64,000 nucleotides of DNA from Mikania micrantha (GCA_009363875.1 CM018682.1:57124031-57188030), one strand, 5' to 3'; numbered from the stretch's first letter, positions 22,323-33,424 are shown. Notes: generated by a model not told the origin, from the sequence alone. Numbers and translations are program-made.

Positions 22323-24242
22323 ATATGCCTCCTATGTACTCAAATGAAGATGTTGCAGTTCAAATGATGTATGATGCACAAAATGCACCTGCTGAACATG
22401 TGCAACCTTCATCAGCTTCAATTCCCATACAGATACATGATGACAGCTTAGGCACAGATGACAATACAGTTCAACCAGTTTTCCCCGAACCAAATGTTGA
22501 AAACACTGTACCTGCTCTTGAGGACATGAATATGAACAATCTTGATCCACAGGTTGAGGTTCCTGCTCTTCCTGTTGGAAGAATTAATCGCATTCATCCT
22601 CATGAAAACATTATTGGAAATCCGCTTGATCGGGTCAAGACAAGAAATCAGTTATCTTCAGGTGGTCTTGCAGATATTTTTGACTTTGTTGATGTGAACT
22701 ATTATCCATTCTTCCTTCATCTTTCAAGTTGAACCATGAACTGTCACTGAAGCATTGAGAGAAGAATCATGGGTTGATGCCATGCAAGAAGAACTCTTAC
22801 AATTCAAGGAACTCGGTGTTTGGCAACTTCTTGACAAACCTAAAGGTGCAAAGGTTATCGGCACAAGATGGGTTCTTCATTGCAAAAGGGACGATCACGG
22901 GATCGTTGTGAGAAACAAAGCACGTCTGGTGGTGCAGTGATTCAGACAGATTGAGGGACTTGACTATAATAAAGTGTTTGCACCGGTTGCTCATGTTGAA
23001 ACAATTTGTATTTTCTTGGCATATGAATCCTTCAAGAAGTTTAAAGTTTATCAAATGGATGTCAAGAGTGTATTCCTTCACGGTGTGATCAATGAAGTGG
23101 TGTATGTCAATCAACCTCCCGGGCTTGAGGATCCATTGTATCAAGCTCCACGAGCGTGGTACGAGACACTGTCTACTCACCTTCTGAACAATTGGTTCAG
23201 AAGAGGTGTCATTGACTGCACTTTGTTTATTCGAGAGAAAGATGGTGATTTACTCTTGGTACAAGTATACATGGACAACATCATCTTTGGTTCTACAAAT
23301 GATAGTTTGTGCAAGGAATTCGAGAAGGTTATGAAAGACAAGTTTGAAATGAGCTCTATGGGAGAGATGAAATTCTTTCTGGGATTACAGGTGGATCAGT
23401 CTGAGGCAGGAATCTTCATTCATCAGACCAAATACGTTGGTGACATTCTGAGCCGGTTCAGTATGTCGGATGCAAAACCTGCTGGTACCCCACTAGTAGT
23501 TAATCACGGGATTACACCAGACAAAAAGGGGGAGTTAATCGACGACACTCTGTACCGAGGAATGATTGGATCTCTCATGCATCTTACTGCTTTTCGGCCA
23601 GATATCATGTTCGCCACATGCTTGTGTGCTCGTTATCAGTCCAAACAAAGAGTATCACATCTGATTGTTGTGAAGAGGATTTTGCGTTATCTGAAGGGTA
23701 CTCTGGATCTTGGCTTATGGTACCCTAATGATGATAACTTTGAGCTTAATACATACAGTGATTCAGATTATGGCGGATGCAAAAGAGATTTCAAGTCAAC
23801 ATCTGCATGATGTCAGTTCTTTGGAAACCGTTTAGTTACCTGGCAGTGCAAGAAGCAGATGTCGGTGTCTACTTCAACATGTAAAGCTGAATATATTGCT
23901 GCTGCTAGTTGTTGCTCACAAATCATCTAGATACAGCAACAACTCAGGGTCTATGGGTTACATTTTTCTAACACTCCTATTTATGTTGATAATACTGCCG
24001 CCATTGCTGTCACTAAAAACCCAGTCCAGCACTCGAAAACCAAACACATCGACATAAAATATCACTTCATACGTGATTTTTTTGAAAAGAAACTCATCGA
24101 TGTTTTTAAAATTCACACCGATCACCAGAAAGCCGATCTTTACACAAAAGCTTTTTATAAACCCAGATTTTTATATCTGTTATCGGCTAATGGTGTTTTT
24201 CAAAAGGATGAAGTCATTCCTTCATCTGAATCAGACAAATGA
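22323..24242 (+). pseudogene. Copia C pol part 2: linker, reverse transcriptase and RNase H, broken
   Basis: 22323-22732 is the acidic linker after integrase (HPHENIIGNPLDRVKTRNQ). After a frame change near 22735, RT reads SWVDAMQEELLQF, IGTRWVLHCK and FAPVAHVETI. About 14 residues are missing before QAPRAWYETL near 23142. The catalytic motif at 23268 is YMDN instead of Y-x-D-D, so the second metal-binding aspartate is lost. RNase H-like sequence follows (TYSDSDYGGCKRDFKST near 23750, CKAEYIAAASC near 23883, HIDIKYHFIRDF near 24047). Stops occur at 22938, 23808 and 23928; the natural end is at 24240. It cannot encode an active RT. Confidence 0.9.
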
Positions 24243-24376
24243 TCATTGTTTTATTAGTTAGTTTATTTTGTTTTATTTTTCCTTGTTAGGATTTCTGTTA
24301 TTTTTATTTTACTTAATCAAAAACTCAAAAAGATTTTCAGTTTTAGGTTTTTAGGCGGAGAAATAGTAGTTTAATA

Positions 24377-24484
24377 TGAAAAACCAAAAACATTTGAAAA
24401 TTTTGAAAAACCAAAAACATTTGAAAATTTTGAAAAACCAAAAACATTTGAAAATTTTAAAAACCCAAAAACATTTGAAAACGT
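24377..24484 (+). repeat. 27-bp tandem repeat, about four copies
   Basis: The unit TGAAAAACCAAAAACATTTG plus AAAATTT repeats head to tail; the first three copies are nearly identical and the fourth is imperfect. Confidence 0.85.
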
Positions 24485-24771
24485 GTAAACATGAGAAAGT
24501 CTTATTTGATAAAGTGATGTGTAAACCTATCATGTCTTAAAAGCAAAAAGTGAACGCATAAACAGAAAACACATGAGAATTGTGATTTGATGTACTGATA
24601 GGCCGACTTTACAAAATGTATAGACTATTGGTGATTGCTTAGAAGGTCTGATTTATGGGATCCATTTTAGAAAACCAGTTAAGTGATAATTATTTTTTTA
24701 CTCAAATCAGGCATACACCTGTTATCACAGGATCTAATGAGGTTTCCAATGATTCGTGAATTCAAGTCTGT

Positions 24772-25002
24772 CACGTGCCATATTGCTTTGTAAAGACCTA
24801 GCTGAAGCCGTCCATTCAGATGAGAGTGATTGAATCACAAAAAAAAAAAGTAAATCCAATTCTGTACACGTGCCATATTGCTGGGTTGAAGCCTAGTTGA
24901 AGCCATCCATTTGGATAGAACAAGTTGATCATGTCAACACAGTTCTGTATACGTGCCATATTGCTTTGTAAAGACCTAGCTGAAGCGGTCCATGAGAATG
25001 TG
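24772..25002 (+). repeat. Three diverged copies of an ACGTGCCATATTGCT unit
   Basis: Copies start near 24773, 24867 and 24952. Each reads ACGTGCCATATTGCT, then GAAGCCTAG or GACCTAGCTGAAGC, then GTCCAT. ACGTG is a G-box-like core; no function can be assigned. Confidence 0.7.
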
Positions 25003-25554
25003 TTGAACATGAGAGACAAATCAAAAAGAAAAATACAAAAAGAAAATAAATTGGAACCTTATAGAACTTATGATGCTAGGTATTAAGTTATGCAGAGATG
25101 AGTTACAAACTGATTTTGATCTTTATTGGTTAAATATAATGGGTAACTCAGTCAGAAAATATGAGGGATCATTAATTTGTTTAGAAATGATGTATTGTCA
25201 GGTTTAAAGTGGACAAGTATATCAGTAATTAAATCATAAGACAAATGTGTCAGAAGTGTAACATTCATGAATGCTGATTGGACATGATTTGGTATATGTG
25301 TCGTTTTCTTGAAAGACTTCTCACAAAAATATGTGCTTCTCAATTGTGTTAGTTTTATTTGTTAGCTGTACAGTTGTCTTTCGTTTCAGAAAAATACAAA
25401 AAGATTTTAAATTTCAAATTTGTTTTTAGATGATCATTTGTGTGTTCAGATGTTCAATCATATCTGAATCCATCACCAAACCAGACTAATCTTTATAATG
25501 GCACTCGTTTAAATGTTAAAAGGTAAAATTTGAAAATAATTTGTGTTTTTGAGT

Positions 25555-25740
25555 GCTAAAGTTCATTCATGCGAATGAAACAGGCGAATAGCTCATTCGA
25601 CCGAATGACTTCACTCATGCGAATGAGTCATTCGGCCGAATCAATCTGATGCGAAACAACTCATTCGGTTGACCTCTCAGCGGAATGAATCTACCTATAT
25701 ATTGGGCTCTTTCGGCCTAACCAGGTCATTCATCAAAATT
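25555..25740 (+). promoter_or_regulatory. CATTCGG word cluster with internal TATA-like site
   Basis: GCTCATTCGACCGAATGAC, GAGTCATTCGGCCGAAT and CTCATTCGGTTG are followed by CTATATATTGG (25695) and a pyrimidine-rich leader. This is the same order (words, TATA, leader) as in the copia LTR. It could be an internal promoter for the extra ORF (inference). Confidence 0.45.
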
Positions 25741-26079
25741 CTTCTTTGGGTTCTACTGTGTGAACCCCTTTCGGCCGATTGACCTTCCTTCGAATATTCT
25801 TCGATGTTTCACTGATTAACACAACCATTCTTCTGACATTCCTTCTTGTGGTTGTTACAGGTATGAGTGGAACCAAGATTATCCAATTTTGTCCATGGAT
25901 TTGCTGTGAACAGCCCTCGACTTAGGGTTTTAGTGCTCATAATTGTAACCATCAAATAAATGGATAAGATGAACCCTAAAGTACCTAAAACCAGTTCCTA
26001 AACGTTAATCGGACATATCTGAGTTGGCTGGTGTCGTTTTTATGGTCAAATTTGATGTTTTAAGAACATGGATTTTTGA

Positions 26080-26340
26080 ATTCCTTCAGACGACCGAATG
26101 AGTCCCATTCGGACTTCAAGGGCCCACCGAATGAGATGTCTCGACCGAATGAATCCAATCGACCGAATGATGCTCTTTCGGCCATTAGCCTCATTCATTG
26201 GTCTTTCGGATGACTTGACTCTTTCAGCCAATGAGTCAACGAATGAGTTCATTCGCCTGTCATTCGGTTGACATGACTCATTCGGTCATTAGACTCATTC
26301 GCCAATTCTCATTCGGGCATAGATGTTTCATTCGCACAAG
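26080..26340 (+). repeat. CATTCGG word cluster before the extra ORF
   Basis: GACCGAATGAGTCCCATTCG, CTTTCGGCC, CATTCGGTTGAC and TCATTCGGTC recur up to about 85 bp before the ORF start at 26424. It mirrors the cluster before gag (13765-13998). Confidence 0.7.
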
Positions 26341-26423
26341 TTTTATATTTGTGAAAAATTTCTGATTTTTACTCAACTATTTAACTGAATTGAACTGACA
26401 TTTTAATTCTCTTGTTTTTCAGT

Positions 26424-27200
26424 ATGGCAGACTACAAAGCTATGACGAAGAATAACATTTGTGCTCACCCAGATCTTGCCACCAAGAAAGCCAAGCATTT
26501 TATAGAGATTACTACATTTCTCAGGCGTTCTAGGATCTTCACGACCATATCTGCTATTTATGATCCTTATTTGACACACCAGCGGGATTTCTAGAGATCT
26601 GCAGATATAGACTGTGAGGTCGAGCCTCATGTGATTAGAGGCAAGGTGCGAGGGCATGACGTTATGGTTTCTGCAGAGCATATTCGAAGGATCTATGGTT
26701 TCCAGGATGCACCTAATCATCATTTCCTACTTGATCGCTATCTTGTTCGAGGATGCTTTATGCGATGCAAGTACAATGGTGACTTGGAGGTCGGAGTCCT
26801 CAACAAAGCTTATCTATCACCGCAGTTCAAGTACTTAGCTCATGTACTGATTCACTGCTTGGGTTCGAGACGCGGGGGATTTGATGAGCTCAGGGAGACA
26901 TTACAGGGTGATTTCGTAGCTTTGGTGTTGAATCTACCATTCAAGTTCTCAGAGATGGGATTCACACATCTGAAGGAGAATGTCTTTCTCAAGGGTGACA
27001 AGAAGTTCCTCATGTACCCGAGATTCCTTCAGCAGATCTTTGATGCTCAAGTACCTAATCTACCGAAGACCAGTTCAGGCATCATTCAGTTAGAGCACAT
27101 GAACGACATAACTCTTAACAGATTGTTATCATCAGAGTGTTATCATACAATGGAAACGAGACGAAGCCTCCAGTTCGTGCTCTATTTGGTCATCTCCACA
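26424..27200 (+). pseudogene. Copia C extra ORF after pol, N-terminal domain, broken
   Basis: The ATG follows an acceptor-like TTGTTTTTCAG by one base. The frame runs ADYKAMTKNNICAHPD...; a TAG at 26592 breaks it, and it continues as HVIRGKVRGHDVMVSAEHI, AYLSPQFKYLAHVLIHCLG, FKFSEMGFTHLKENVF and KKFLMYPRFLQQIFDAQ. The last stretch is typical of an extra ORF found after pol in SIRE-like copia elements of Asteraceae (from memory, not searched). Its function is unknown; it is often called env-like only because of position. No signal peptide or clear membrane segment is seen here. The frame changes near 27200 into the acidic segment. Confidence 0.7.
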
Positions 27201-28674
27201 ATCTGAGTACATAGCACCTGGTGGAAGAAAATGGAGACATGATGATTCCGATTCGGATTTAGAGGACATCATAGTACCGGGTGGTGATGAGGGAGATGAT
27301 GGTGATGATGGTGGAGATGTTAGTGCTGGAGATGTGGGTGTTAGTGGTGCTGATGTTGATGTTACTGGTGATGGTGCAGGTGATGCTAGTGCTGGTGATG
27401 GAGTTAGTACCTCTATTGCTGGTGACAAGGATGTGGATGTCGGTGCTTTACTAGATCTGGATTTCCTTACCACCACTGAGGCCACAGTTTCCACTCCATT
27501 AGATATGGCTGGCACTACTTCAACCGAGGAGAGAGATGATTCAGATGCATCAGGAGAGGCTGGTGGTGGTGATGATGATGAAGAAGCATCAGACAGCTCA
27601 AATTCTGACAAGTCAGATGATGAGTTCGAGAATGTTATGGTGGGCACGAGGCTTGTGAAGAAGAGAAAGAGGCCCAGTATTACATAGCAGGAGAGCGAGG
27701 AGATCAGGGATTCATCCTTTATCCCTGAGTATGACTTTTCTCCTCCTCCGCGTACTTCCATTTCTACATCTACTGCTGCTACTGTTGTACAGTCCACATC
27801 ATCTCCTCCTGCTAAGAGAAGAAGGACATGCTTTATCATGCAGAGAAGGTCAGAGTCGGTGTCTGTTGCAGCAACCACTCTCATATCAGCTGCAACAGTC
27901 TCGACTTCATCAGTAACCAGGTCATGGGCTTTACCTACGCGAACTACTTCTGCCCCTCTGACCTCTTCTGGTGCTCATACTGATGTCTTCATCGCAGCTT
28001 CTTCTAGTCCTTCCATCTCTCGAGCTGATCCATATACACCTACTGTTTCAGTTGCTGAACAGCTCAGCACACTGAACAGTTTGGTTCTTAGGCTGATGGA
28101 GAGGAACCATCAGCAGGAGGATACTATTGCACTTCTTACACAGAGAGTCAGCGAGCAAGATGCTCTTCTGTTACAGGCTGTTGACTAGCGTGCTGATTTG
28201 AGAGCTAGATCAGCTGAGTAGGAGGAGCGTTTGCTCAACTATGTTGATGAGCTCAACCAGTTGGCACTGACTGCCTTTGGATTCAGTGAGAGGATACTAG
28301 CTCTTGAGGCCAAAAACTTGCGATTAGCTGAGCAAGTTGAAAGCCTCAAAGACGCTACTCCTAGGATCGAGGGCACTGGGCCTGCGTCCCATGATTCAGA
28401 TCAAGATGAAGAAGAAGACGAAGAAGAAGACGAATCTGATGAGGAGAAGGTTGACTACGAGGATACTGATAAAGACAATGATTCAGATGATGATGATGAT
28501 GATGATGATAGTGCAGGAAGTGGGTTTCCCAGTTCTTCAAGTGCATCAGGGCAGCATTCCCCTCCCACTGAGATTCGTACCAAGACAAGGGACGATAAAG
28601 GTGCCAAGCCTCCTCCTCCTCTTCTTCAAACTGAAGAGCCTGAAGCTGCAGAAGAGGTTGAAGCAATGCAGTGA
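27200..28674 (+). pseudogene. Copia C extra ORF, acidic and coiled-coil-like middle
   Basis: A single frame, broken by stops at 27685, 28186 and 28218, encodes Asp/Gly/Ala-rich repeats (27270-27470), an acidic stretch near 27570, a basic KKRKRP patch near 27657 and PPAKRRR near 27805 (nuclear-signal-like), a Ser/Thr-rich region, and a leucine-rich coiled-coil-like stretch (ERNHQQEDTIALLTQRVSEQ near 28100; LEAKNLRLAEQVESL near 28300). A long Asp/Glu run lies near 28400-28515. The large minus-strand ORF across 27132-27884 is its shadow. Confidence 0.65.
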
Positions 28675-29824
28675 GGTGGATTTTGGATGAAAAGCTTACT
28701 ATGATTTTGGACGCTCAGGGAATTATCCAACATTCTGTTAGCTACGATAAGGAGGAAGAAGAAATTATTCACTGTTTGACTAAGGAGCAAATTGCTGAAC
28801 TGATCAGGTTAAATCCTGACGAAGTAGTTTTCGATGAAGCTACCATTCCTGCCTCTGATATTCCTTCTCCTGAAGCCTTTGATGACATTGATGAAGTTAT
28901 TTTGGACGATATCACTAAGCAAGAGGACATAAAGTATACTTCAGCTGAGGATGAACTACCTACCTTCACTGATCTTTTCGGTCAACACACTAAGGAGGAG
29001 CTGAATAGGAAAATTGATGAAAAGATCAGCGGTAGTGAGTCTTCAGCAGAAGACATTCATAAAAGGAAAGAAGAATGGGAAGCTTACTAGAATATTTTGA
29101 AGAAGGAAAGTGTTGCTCCAATGCCAGCTTCACACACTAAAGTTTACAGGACCAAGGGATACAGATCCGAAGGCAATATTCTAAGTTGGGCATACTTTAA
29201 AGATTTGAACTGTTATGCACTTAAGAGGGAGTGAGGAATACAGTACTTTCGGGACCCCCATGACTTCAAGACGTTTCCAGGATTTGAAGTAAATCAACTT
29301 GCACGTTTGAAGATGTTGTATAATGGAGATTCGGGATGTCTGCATGGTTTTCAAGACAAATTCAGTTTGAATACCGGAAGAGATGGATCAATTTCAAGCC
29401 TCAGGAGCCAGAAAGATATTATCAGCCAGAGATCAACGCAGATACCCGTAGACACAAAGTCATCCTGAAGTGGCTGCCTCCAAAAGTCATTAGGAAGATT
29501 CCATTGCAGAAGATGCCACATGATTTCTTGGACAGTTTCCGATGGTGGTATTATAATCGGCAAACTGCAGAGGCAGTGATAGTGTTGTGCAAAGATAACA
29601 AATGGGATACAGTGCGCATATTTGATCCCATGTGGCTGACAAACTTGTCACACAATGATGTAAAGGCTTTGTGCAGATGTCAGATCTTCTTCACTGTTGT
29701 AGACATGGAACAAGCACTTCAATTCATGAAAGTCATCTGGATTTGCATAGTGTTTGGGATTCACGCCGGCTCTGACTGGAAAGCTTTTTCTGACAAGTAT
29801 TTCAAGAAGGGTGTTGACAAGTAA
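28671..29824 (+). pseudogene. Copia C extra ORF, C-terminal domain, broken
   Basis: After a frame change near 28672 it reads RWILDEKLTMILDAQGIIQ, then acidic sequence. Stops fall at 29088 and near 29233, and another frame change near 29335 leads to FSRQIQFEYRKRWINFKPQE, WWYYNRQTAEAVIVL, IFDPMWLTNLSHNDVKALC and a natural end at 29822. It resembles the C-terminal part of the same SIRE-like extra ORF (from memory). No enzyme motif is recognised. The 3' LTR starts 23 bp after the stop, so this ORF fills the space to the element end. Confidence 0.6.
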
Positions 29825-29833
29825 TGAACTAGG

Positions 29834-29847
29834 TCCCAGGAGGAGTA
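29834..29847 (+). other. Polypurine tract of copia C
   Basis: CCCAGGAGGAGTA directly precedes the 3' LTR start TGTTAGTGCACAG. Confidence 0.6.
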
Positions 29848-30478
29848 TGTTAGTGCACAGAAATGTCCCTAGTTCTATGTTTTGTATGATCTTAACGTAT
29901 AAAGTTTATCTTATTAATGAAGATCAGTTAATCTATATTATTCTTTAATGTTTATTCAAGTTTATATGTGTTTGACTATTGTTGACTTTGATTATATGTA
30001 TCATATTGACCCATTCGTGCGGATGACCCTAAGAATGAGGTCATTCGGGCGAATGAACGCCTAGCGAATGACTGGGGCGAATGAATGAGTCATCCGCATG
30101 ACTCATTCGGTTGACCAAGCTCATTTGGCTGAGCCATTCTCCAAATGAGTGATTCGGCCACTCATTCGGCCGAATGAGTGCAGTCTATATATACTTCTGT
30201 AAACAGATTCAAACCTAACTTTTCCGAGCCTCCCCTCTTCCCAGAGCACTCCAGAGTCATACCCTTAGGGTCTTAAGCGGTTCTTGCATCTCCATCTTCG
30301 ATTCTCACCCCATGGTGTTCCATCTTGATTCAAAAGTTCACTCCTCATTGTCGGATTGCCACGGAGACTGTGCATTTCGATTGGAAAACCATGGAATAGG
30401 ATTACGCACTGTTCCAGTGGCTGTAGAGCAGATTCCTTGGTGAACCGGATTGTTTCCAGGCTACAACTTGGTCCTACA
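29848..30478 (+). repeat. 3' LTR of copia element C (631 bp)
   Basis: It matches the 5' LTR through its whole length, with scattered substitutions and small indels. It contains the same CATTCGG word cluster (30012-30180) and TATA box (about 30186), and ends GGTCCTACA. LTR B resumes directly after it. Confidence 0.9.
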
Positions 30479-31277
30479 TGAACTTTTAAAACAGGGGGAG
30501 AATACTTGTTGAATCAAGTAAAACATTTCCTACTTGTACAAACATATTGTGTATGCTGGTTTATTAAACAAACAATAAGTGTTGTATCGAAACTAAGCCC
30601 TAGGAAAGTCTTACCGTTAATGTACAAAAAAAGAGGTGAGTTTGGATAGATCTATTGGGTGTGGCGAACCCTAAGTGGCTCAACACTGATTGGAAGTCGG
30701 GACACGTGTAATATCAACCCATCGCACCATTGTTATTACGAGACATGGCGGAGGCAAGGACTAACAGGTCTAGTTCGGTAGAGACGCAACTGACACTTAG
30801 AGCCTAGGGCTCGGGACTTACATTTGATAAACAACATGACATGTGACAAACATTTTGCTTATCACTATGTATATCTAAACCTGTGAACTCACCAGCCTAT
30901 GTACACTTTTTCTTAAATTTGTATTCTCAGGTAACTAGCTGCACATGGAACCGGAGTGCACTTAGTGAAAGAGCACAGGACTTGCATTTCATACATATGA
31001 CGTCTTTCGAAATAAACAATATTTACTTTGTTATGTATTATAAAAAAATGTAGTGTTCGACATTTTATTTTTCTGCTGCATACCAAATACTTTTCATTCC
31101 GCTGCATTAACATTTGTATTTCCGCTGCTATGTTTTAAAAACAGTTTGGTTGTGATTATGACAAACATTGTATTTTCAAACGCATATAGAGTCGTTCTAT
31201 ATGACCATGAGCTGTGATTCTGGCCACGTCACACCCATGTGGACTGACACCACACGTGGGAATTTGGGGGTGTGACA
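30479..31277 (+). repeat. Gypsy LTR B, right part
   Basis: It continues the LTR interrupted at 12858. It contains the acceptor-like tract TAAATTTGTATTCTCAG|GTA (30930) found in the same relative place in A1, A2, D and F, and ends GGGGGTGTGACA at 31277. No ORF is supported. Confidence 0.75.
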
Positions 31278-31367
31278 AAATTTCTCCAAAGGCCTCACAC
31301 CAGTAAACACCTTCTATCCGTTTTTGTTCATAACCATGTAAGAAAATATATCATGGTTCATTTTTTT

Positions 31368-31613
31368 CTATACTAGTATGCCGACTGTTGGGACGAGGTT
31401 TTGATGGCTCTTGTTGATGATGATTTGAATAAACCGAGGAAATGCCAAGAACCTCTCCTTCCTTTTGCCTTTGATATTTTCGTACATGTCTCTAAAAACC
31501 ATCCGGGAAAAACTGAAGTCAACACCGAGGGCGATGGCTACAGTGCAGGAGCTAAGAGTCTGGTTCAGCACATCGTAACCTCCTGTTTCGTCATGTAAGG
31601 CACTAGGTGACAA
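31368..31613 (-). pseudogene. Fragment of a copia extra ORF, reverse strand
   Basis: The minus-strand frame reads FSFSRMVFRDMYENIKGK and RFLAFPRFIQIIINK. It aligns by eye with FKFSEMGFTHLKENVF and KFLMYPRFLQQIFDAQ of copia C's extra ORF near 26940-27050. It is an isolated scrap of a related but different element. Flanking sequence 31278-31367 and 31614-31660 shows nothing further. Confidence 0.5.
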
Positions 31614-31660
31614 TATGTGCCAAGTACCTTTAGTAGGGGTGTAGCGGCTTCTTCTCAGTG

Positions 31661-32110
31661 TGTCACACCCCAGGCCGGCGGGCCGGATCGATGACCCGTC
31701 AGGCGGAATAGCCCCAAGGCGTGACTGTAATCGGAGTGATCAGATTGTTACATTGCATATGATAATATGAGAAATACTAAAATACATTAAATGAATAAAA
31801 TTAAACTGTTTCATAATTTAATTCTATTACAACTTAACTTGGATATCTGGAATGAGGACCATATGTCCCACAAAAGTTGCTTGCACAGGTGCAAGTCTTG
31901 AATCTTGTATCCGGCCTAACCGGAGAGATTCCATGCAGGAGTTGTAGGCTCTTCTAAGGGATCCTATCTTTCTCTCTCTAAATACATCCTGCTTTCACCT
32001 GTTGTTCACCTGAGAACATGTAAAATCTGTCAACACTATGTTGGTGAGACACACTAGTTTTGAAAATATTTGGTTTTGTAAAAGGTTTAATGAAAATCAT
32101 TCAATTCACG
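31661..32110 (-). repeat. Gypsy LTR 3'-end fragment, reverse strand
   Basis: It starts TGTCACACCCCAGGCCGGCG, like the start of solo LTR E. GTTCACCTGAGAACATG is the reverse complement of the conserved acceptor-like site, and GTTGGTGAG matches the CTCACCAAC string just upstream of it. The remainder of the LTR is missing. Confidence 0.65.
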
Positions 32111-32189
32111 TCGATTTTGAATATGATGTGTGAATGGCTTTGAAAACACAAATGAACTACACAAGTGCTTTATCCTGAACATCATTACT

Positions 32190-32665
32190 GACAGTTTTTT
32201 TTATAAAAGGTCTTCGTAGCCTCTTTTGTCTACGCTGCGCAGACCACGCGCAGATCTTGACATCTGCAGATTGTTTGTTTTTTCGAAGAGGTTTCATTAA
32301 AAAAATGTCTGCGCGAGGCCTTCTTGGTGCAGATGTGGAACAACCAATTCTAAGAACTTCTAAGGTCTACAGAGACTACCCACCAGCACCCACCACCGCC
32401 CACACCCCTGCCGGACACCACCGTTTGCCACCCCCGCCGCCACCCCCTCCGGCCACCACTGAAGTTCACCCCCGCTGCCCACCACCGCCAGCCACCCCCA
32501 TCGTACACCACCACCAATTTATTTGAAGAGTCAACAGACGTTGAAAAACAAACACTCTTCTTCTTGCAGACAGAAGACATTTGGTCCATCTCTTCTCCTA
32601 AAGATGTCTGCAGATGTGGTCCGCAGACTGCAGACATTTTATCTCTTAAAAATCAAGCACCACCT
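32190..32665. mobile_element. MITE-like unit with imperfect inverted ends
   Basis: The left end (ATAAAAGGTCTTCGTAGCC, TCTACGCTGCGCAGACCA) and the right end (TGTGGTCCGCAGACTGCAGA, then CATTTTATCTCTTA) are imperfectly complementary and rich in TCTGCAGA/CTGCGCAGA. The middle holds a CCACC-rich segment (32375-32515) that yields proline-rich ORFs; I do not think these are genes. Element class and target duplication are not resolved. Confidence 0.4.
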
Positions 32666-32919
32666 AAATTTTACTTTTTGTTGAAATTTATTCTAAGATG
32701 AGAAACTCAAACTAATAAAAAAGCAGCTTATGGCTAAAGTCGGTTGCCCTTGGCTAAGGTTGTTTCTCCCGTTTGACACTATAAATACACCACAATAAAA
32801 TACTAACGTTTTGTAATGGGTAAGTACTAGGCCTATATTTTGACACATATAAAGGAAGCCTCAAACCAACAACTTTGTGCATTCCATGTTATCGTATATA
32901 TGTTTTAGCATACTCTACT

Positions 32920-33424
32920 TTGTTTTTTTTTTTTTTGTGATTTTAGATCAGTTTGCCTAAATCTATTATTACAGTGTATTTTACTCTTATCGAAGTCTAC
33001 TCTTAATTTAGGTTCCAACCTACATAACACCTTTAGTCCATGCTAAAATACACATATACATAACATTTACTTTTGAATTCTACCTTTTCTGATTGGCATA
33101 ACATTATCTCAAATTGGTTTCCTTCCCGCACCAATAAGGGGTTAGGGAACTCATGAAACACACAGGTCGAAAGTATGATGTTTATATTTTGTTGTGTTTT
33201 TGGATACAGTTTGCCTACATATATTATACCAGAATATTTTTAAAGTCTACGCTCAATTTATGTTTCAAGCTACATGCCTAGTCCAATTATCCATCTACAT
33301 AACCATGTAGAGTTTACAATTACAGCCTTCTGATTAACAAGCTCTCAAGTTGGTTTTCTTCCTACACCAACGAAGATTTAAGAAACTCATGAAACCTGTC
33401 AGCTGTAGGTTAAAAGTATAATGT
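32920..33424 (+). repeat. Diverged tandem duplication, units of about 250 bp
   Basis: Copy 1 (about 32920-33178) and copy 2 (about 33186-33424) share in order CAGTTTGCCTA, GAAGTCTAC/AAAGTCTAC, CTCAATTTA/CTTAATTTA, TTCTGATT, TTGGTTTTCTTCC/TTGGTTTCCTTCC and AACTCATGAAAC. No coding content is seen in either. Confidence 0.65.

Larger units (their letters stand above)
24243..26423 (+). other. Spacer between copia C pol and the extra ORF
   Basis: No coding sequence. It holds a 27-bp tandem repeat, three copies of an ACGTGCCATATTGCT unit, two CATTCGG word clusters, a TATA-like site at 25695 and an acceptor-like tract ending TTGTTTTTCAG at 26422, two bases before an ATG. Confidence 0.75.

Noticed and set aside
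27132..27884. 250-codon open frame on the minus strand
   Set aside because: It is a serine/proline-rich shadow of the Asp/Gly-rich plus-strand extra ORF; composition follows the GAT/GGT-type repeats and no domain is seen.
28361..28666. Minus-strand frame with a histidine run
   Set aside because: The His run is the complement of the plus-strand GATGAT (Asp) run.
12854..30483. A target-site duplication for copia C
   Set aside because: CAAAC and TGAAC agree at only three of five positions, too weak to call.
31365..31380. TCTATACTAG as a Helitron 5' end for the terminus at 33616
   Set aside because: The preceding base is T rather than A, and the interval contains LTR and copia scraps, so a single Helitron is not supported.
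32257..32637. Proline-rich frame (plus) and Gly/Trp-rich frame (minus)
   Set aside because: Both come from the CCACC low-complexity block inside a MITE-like unit.
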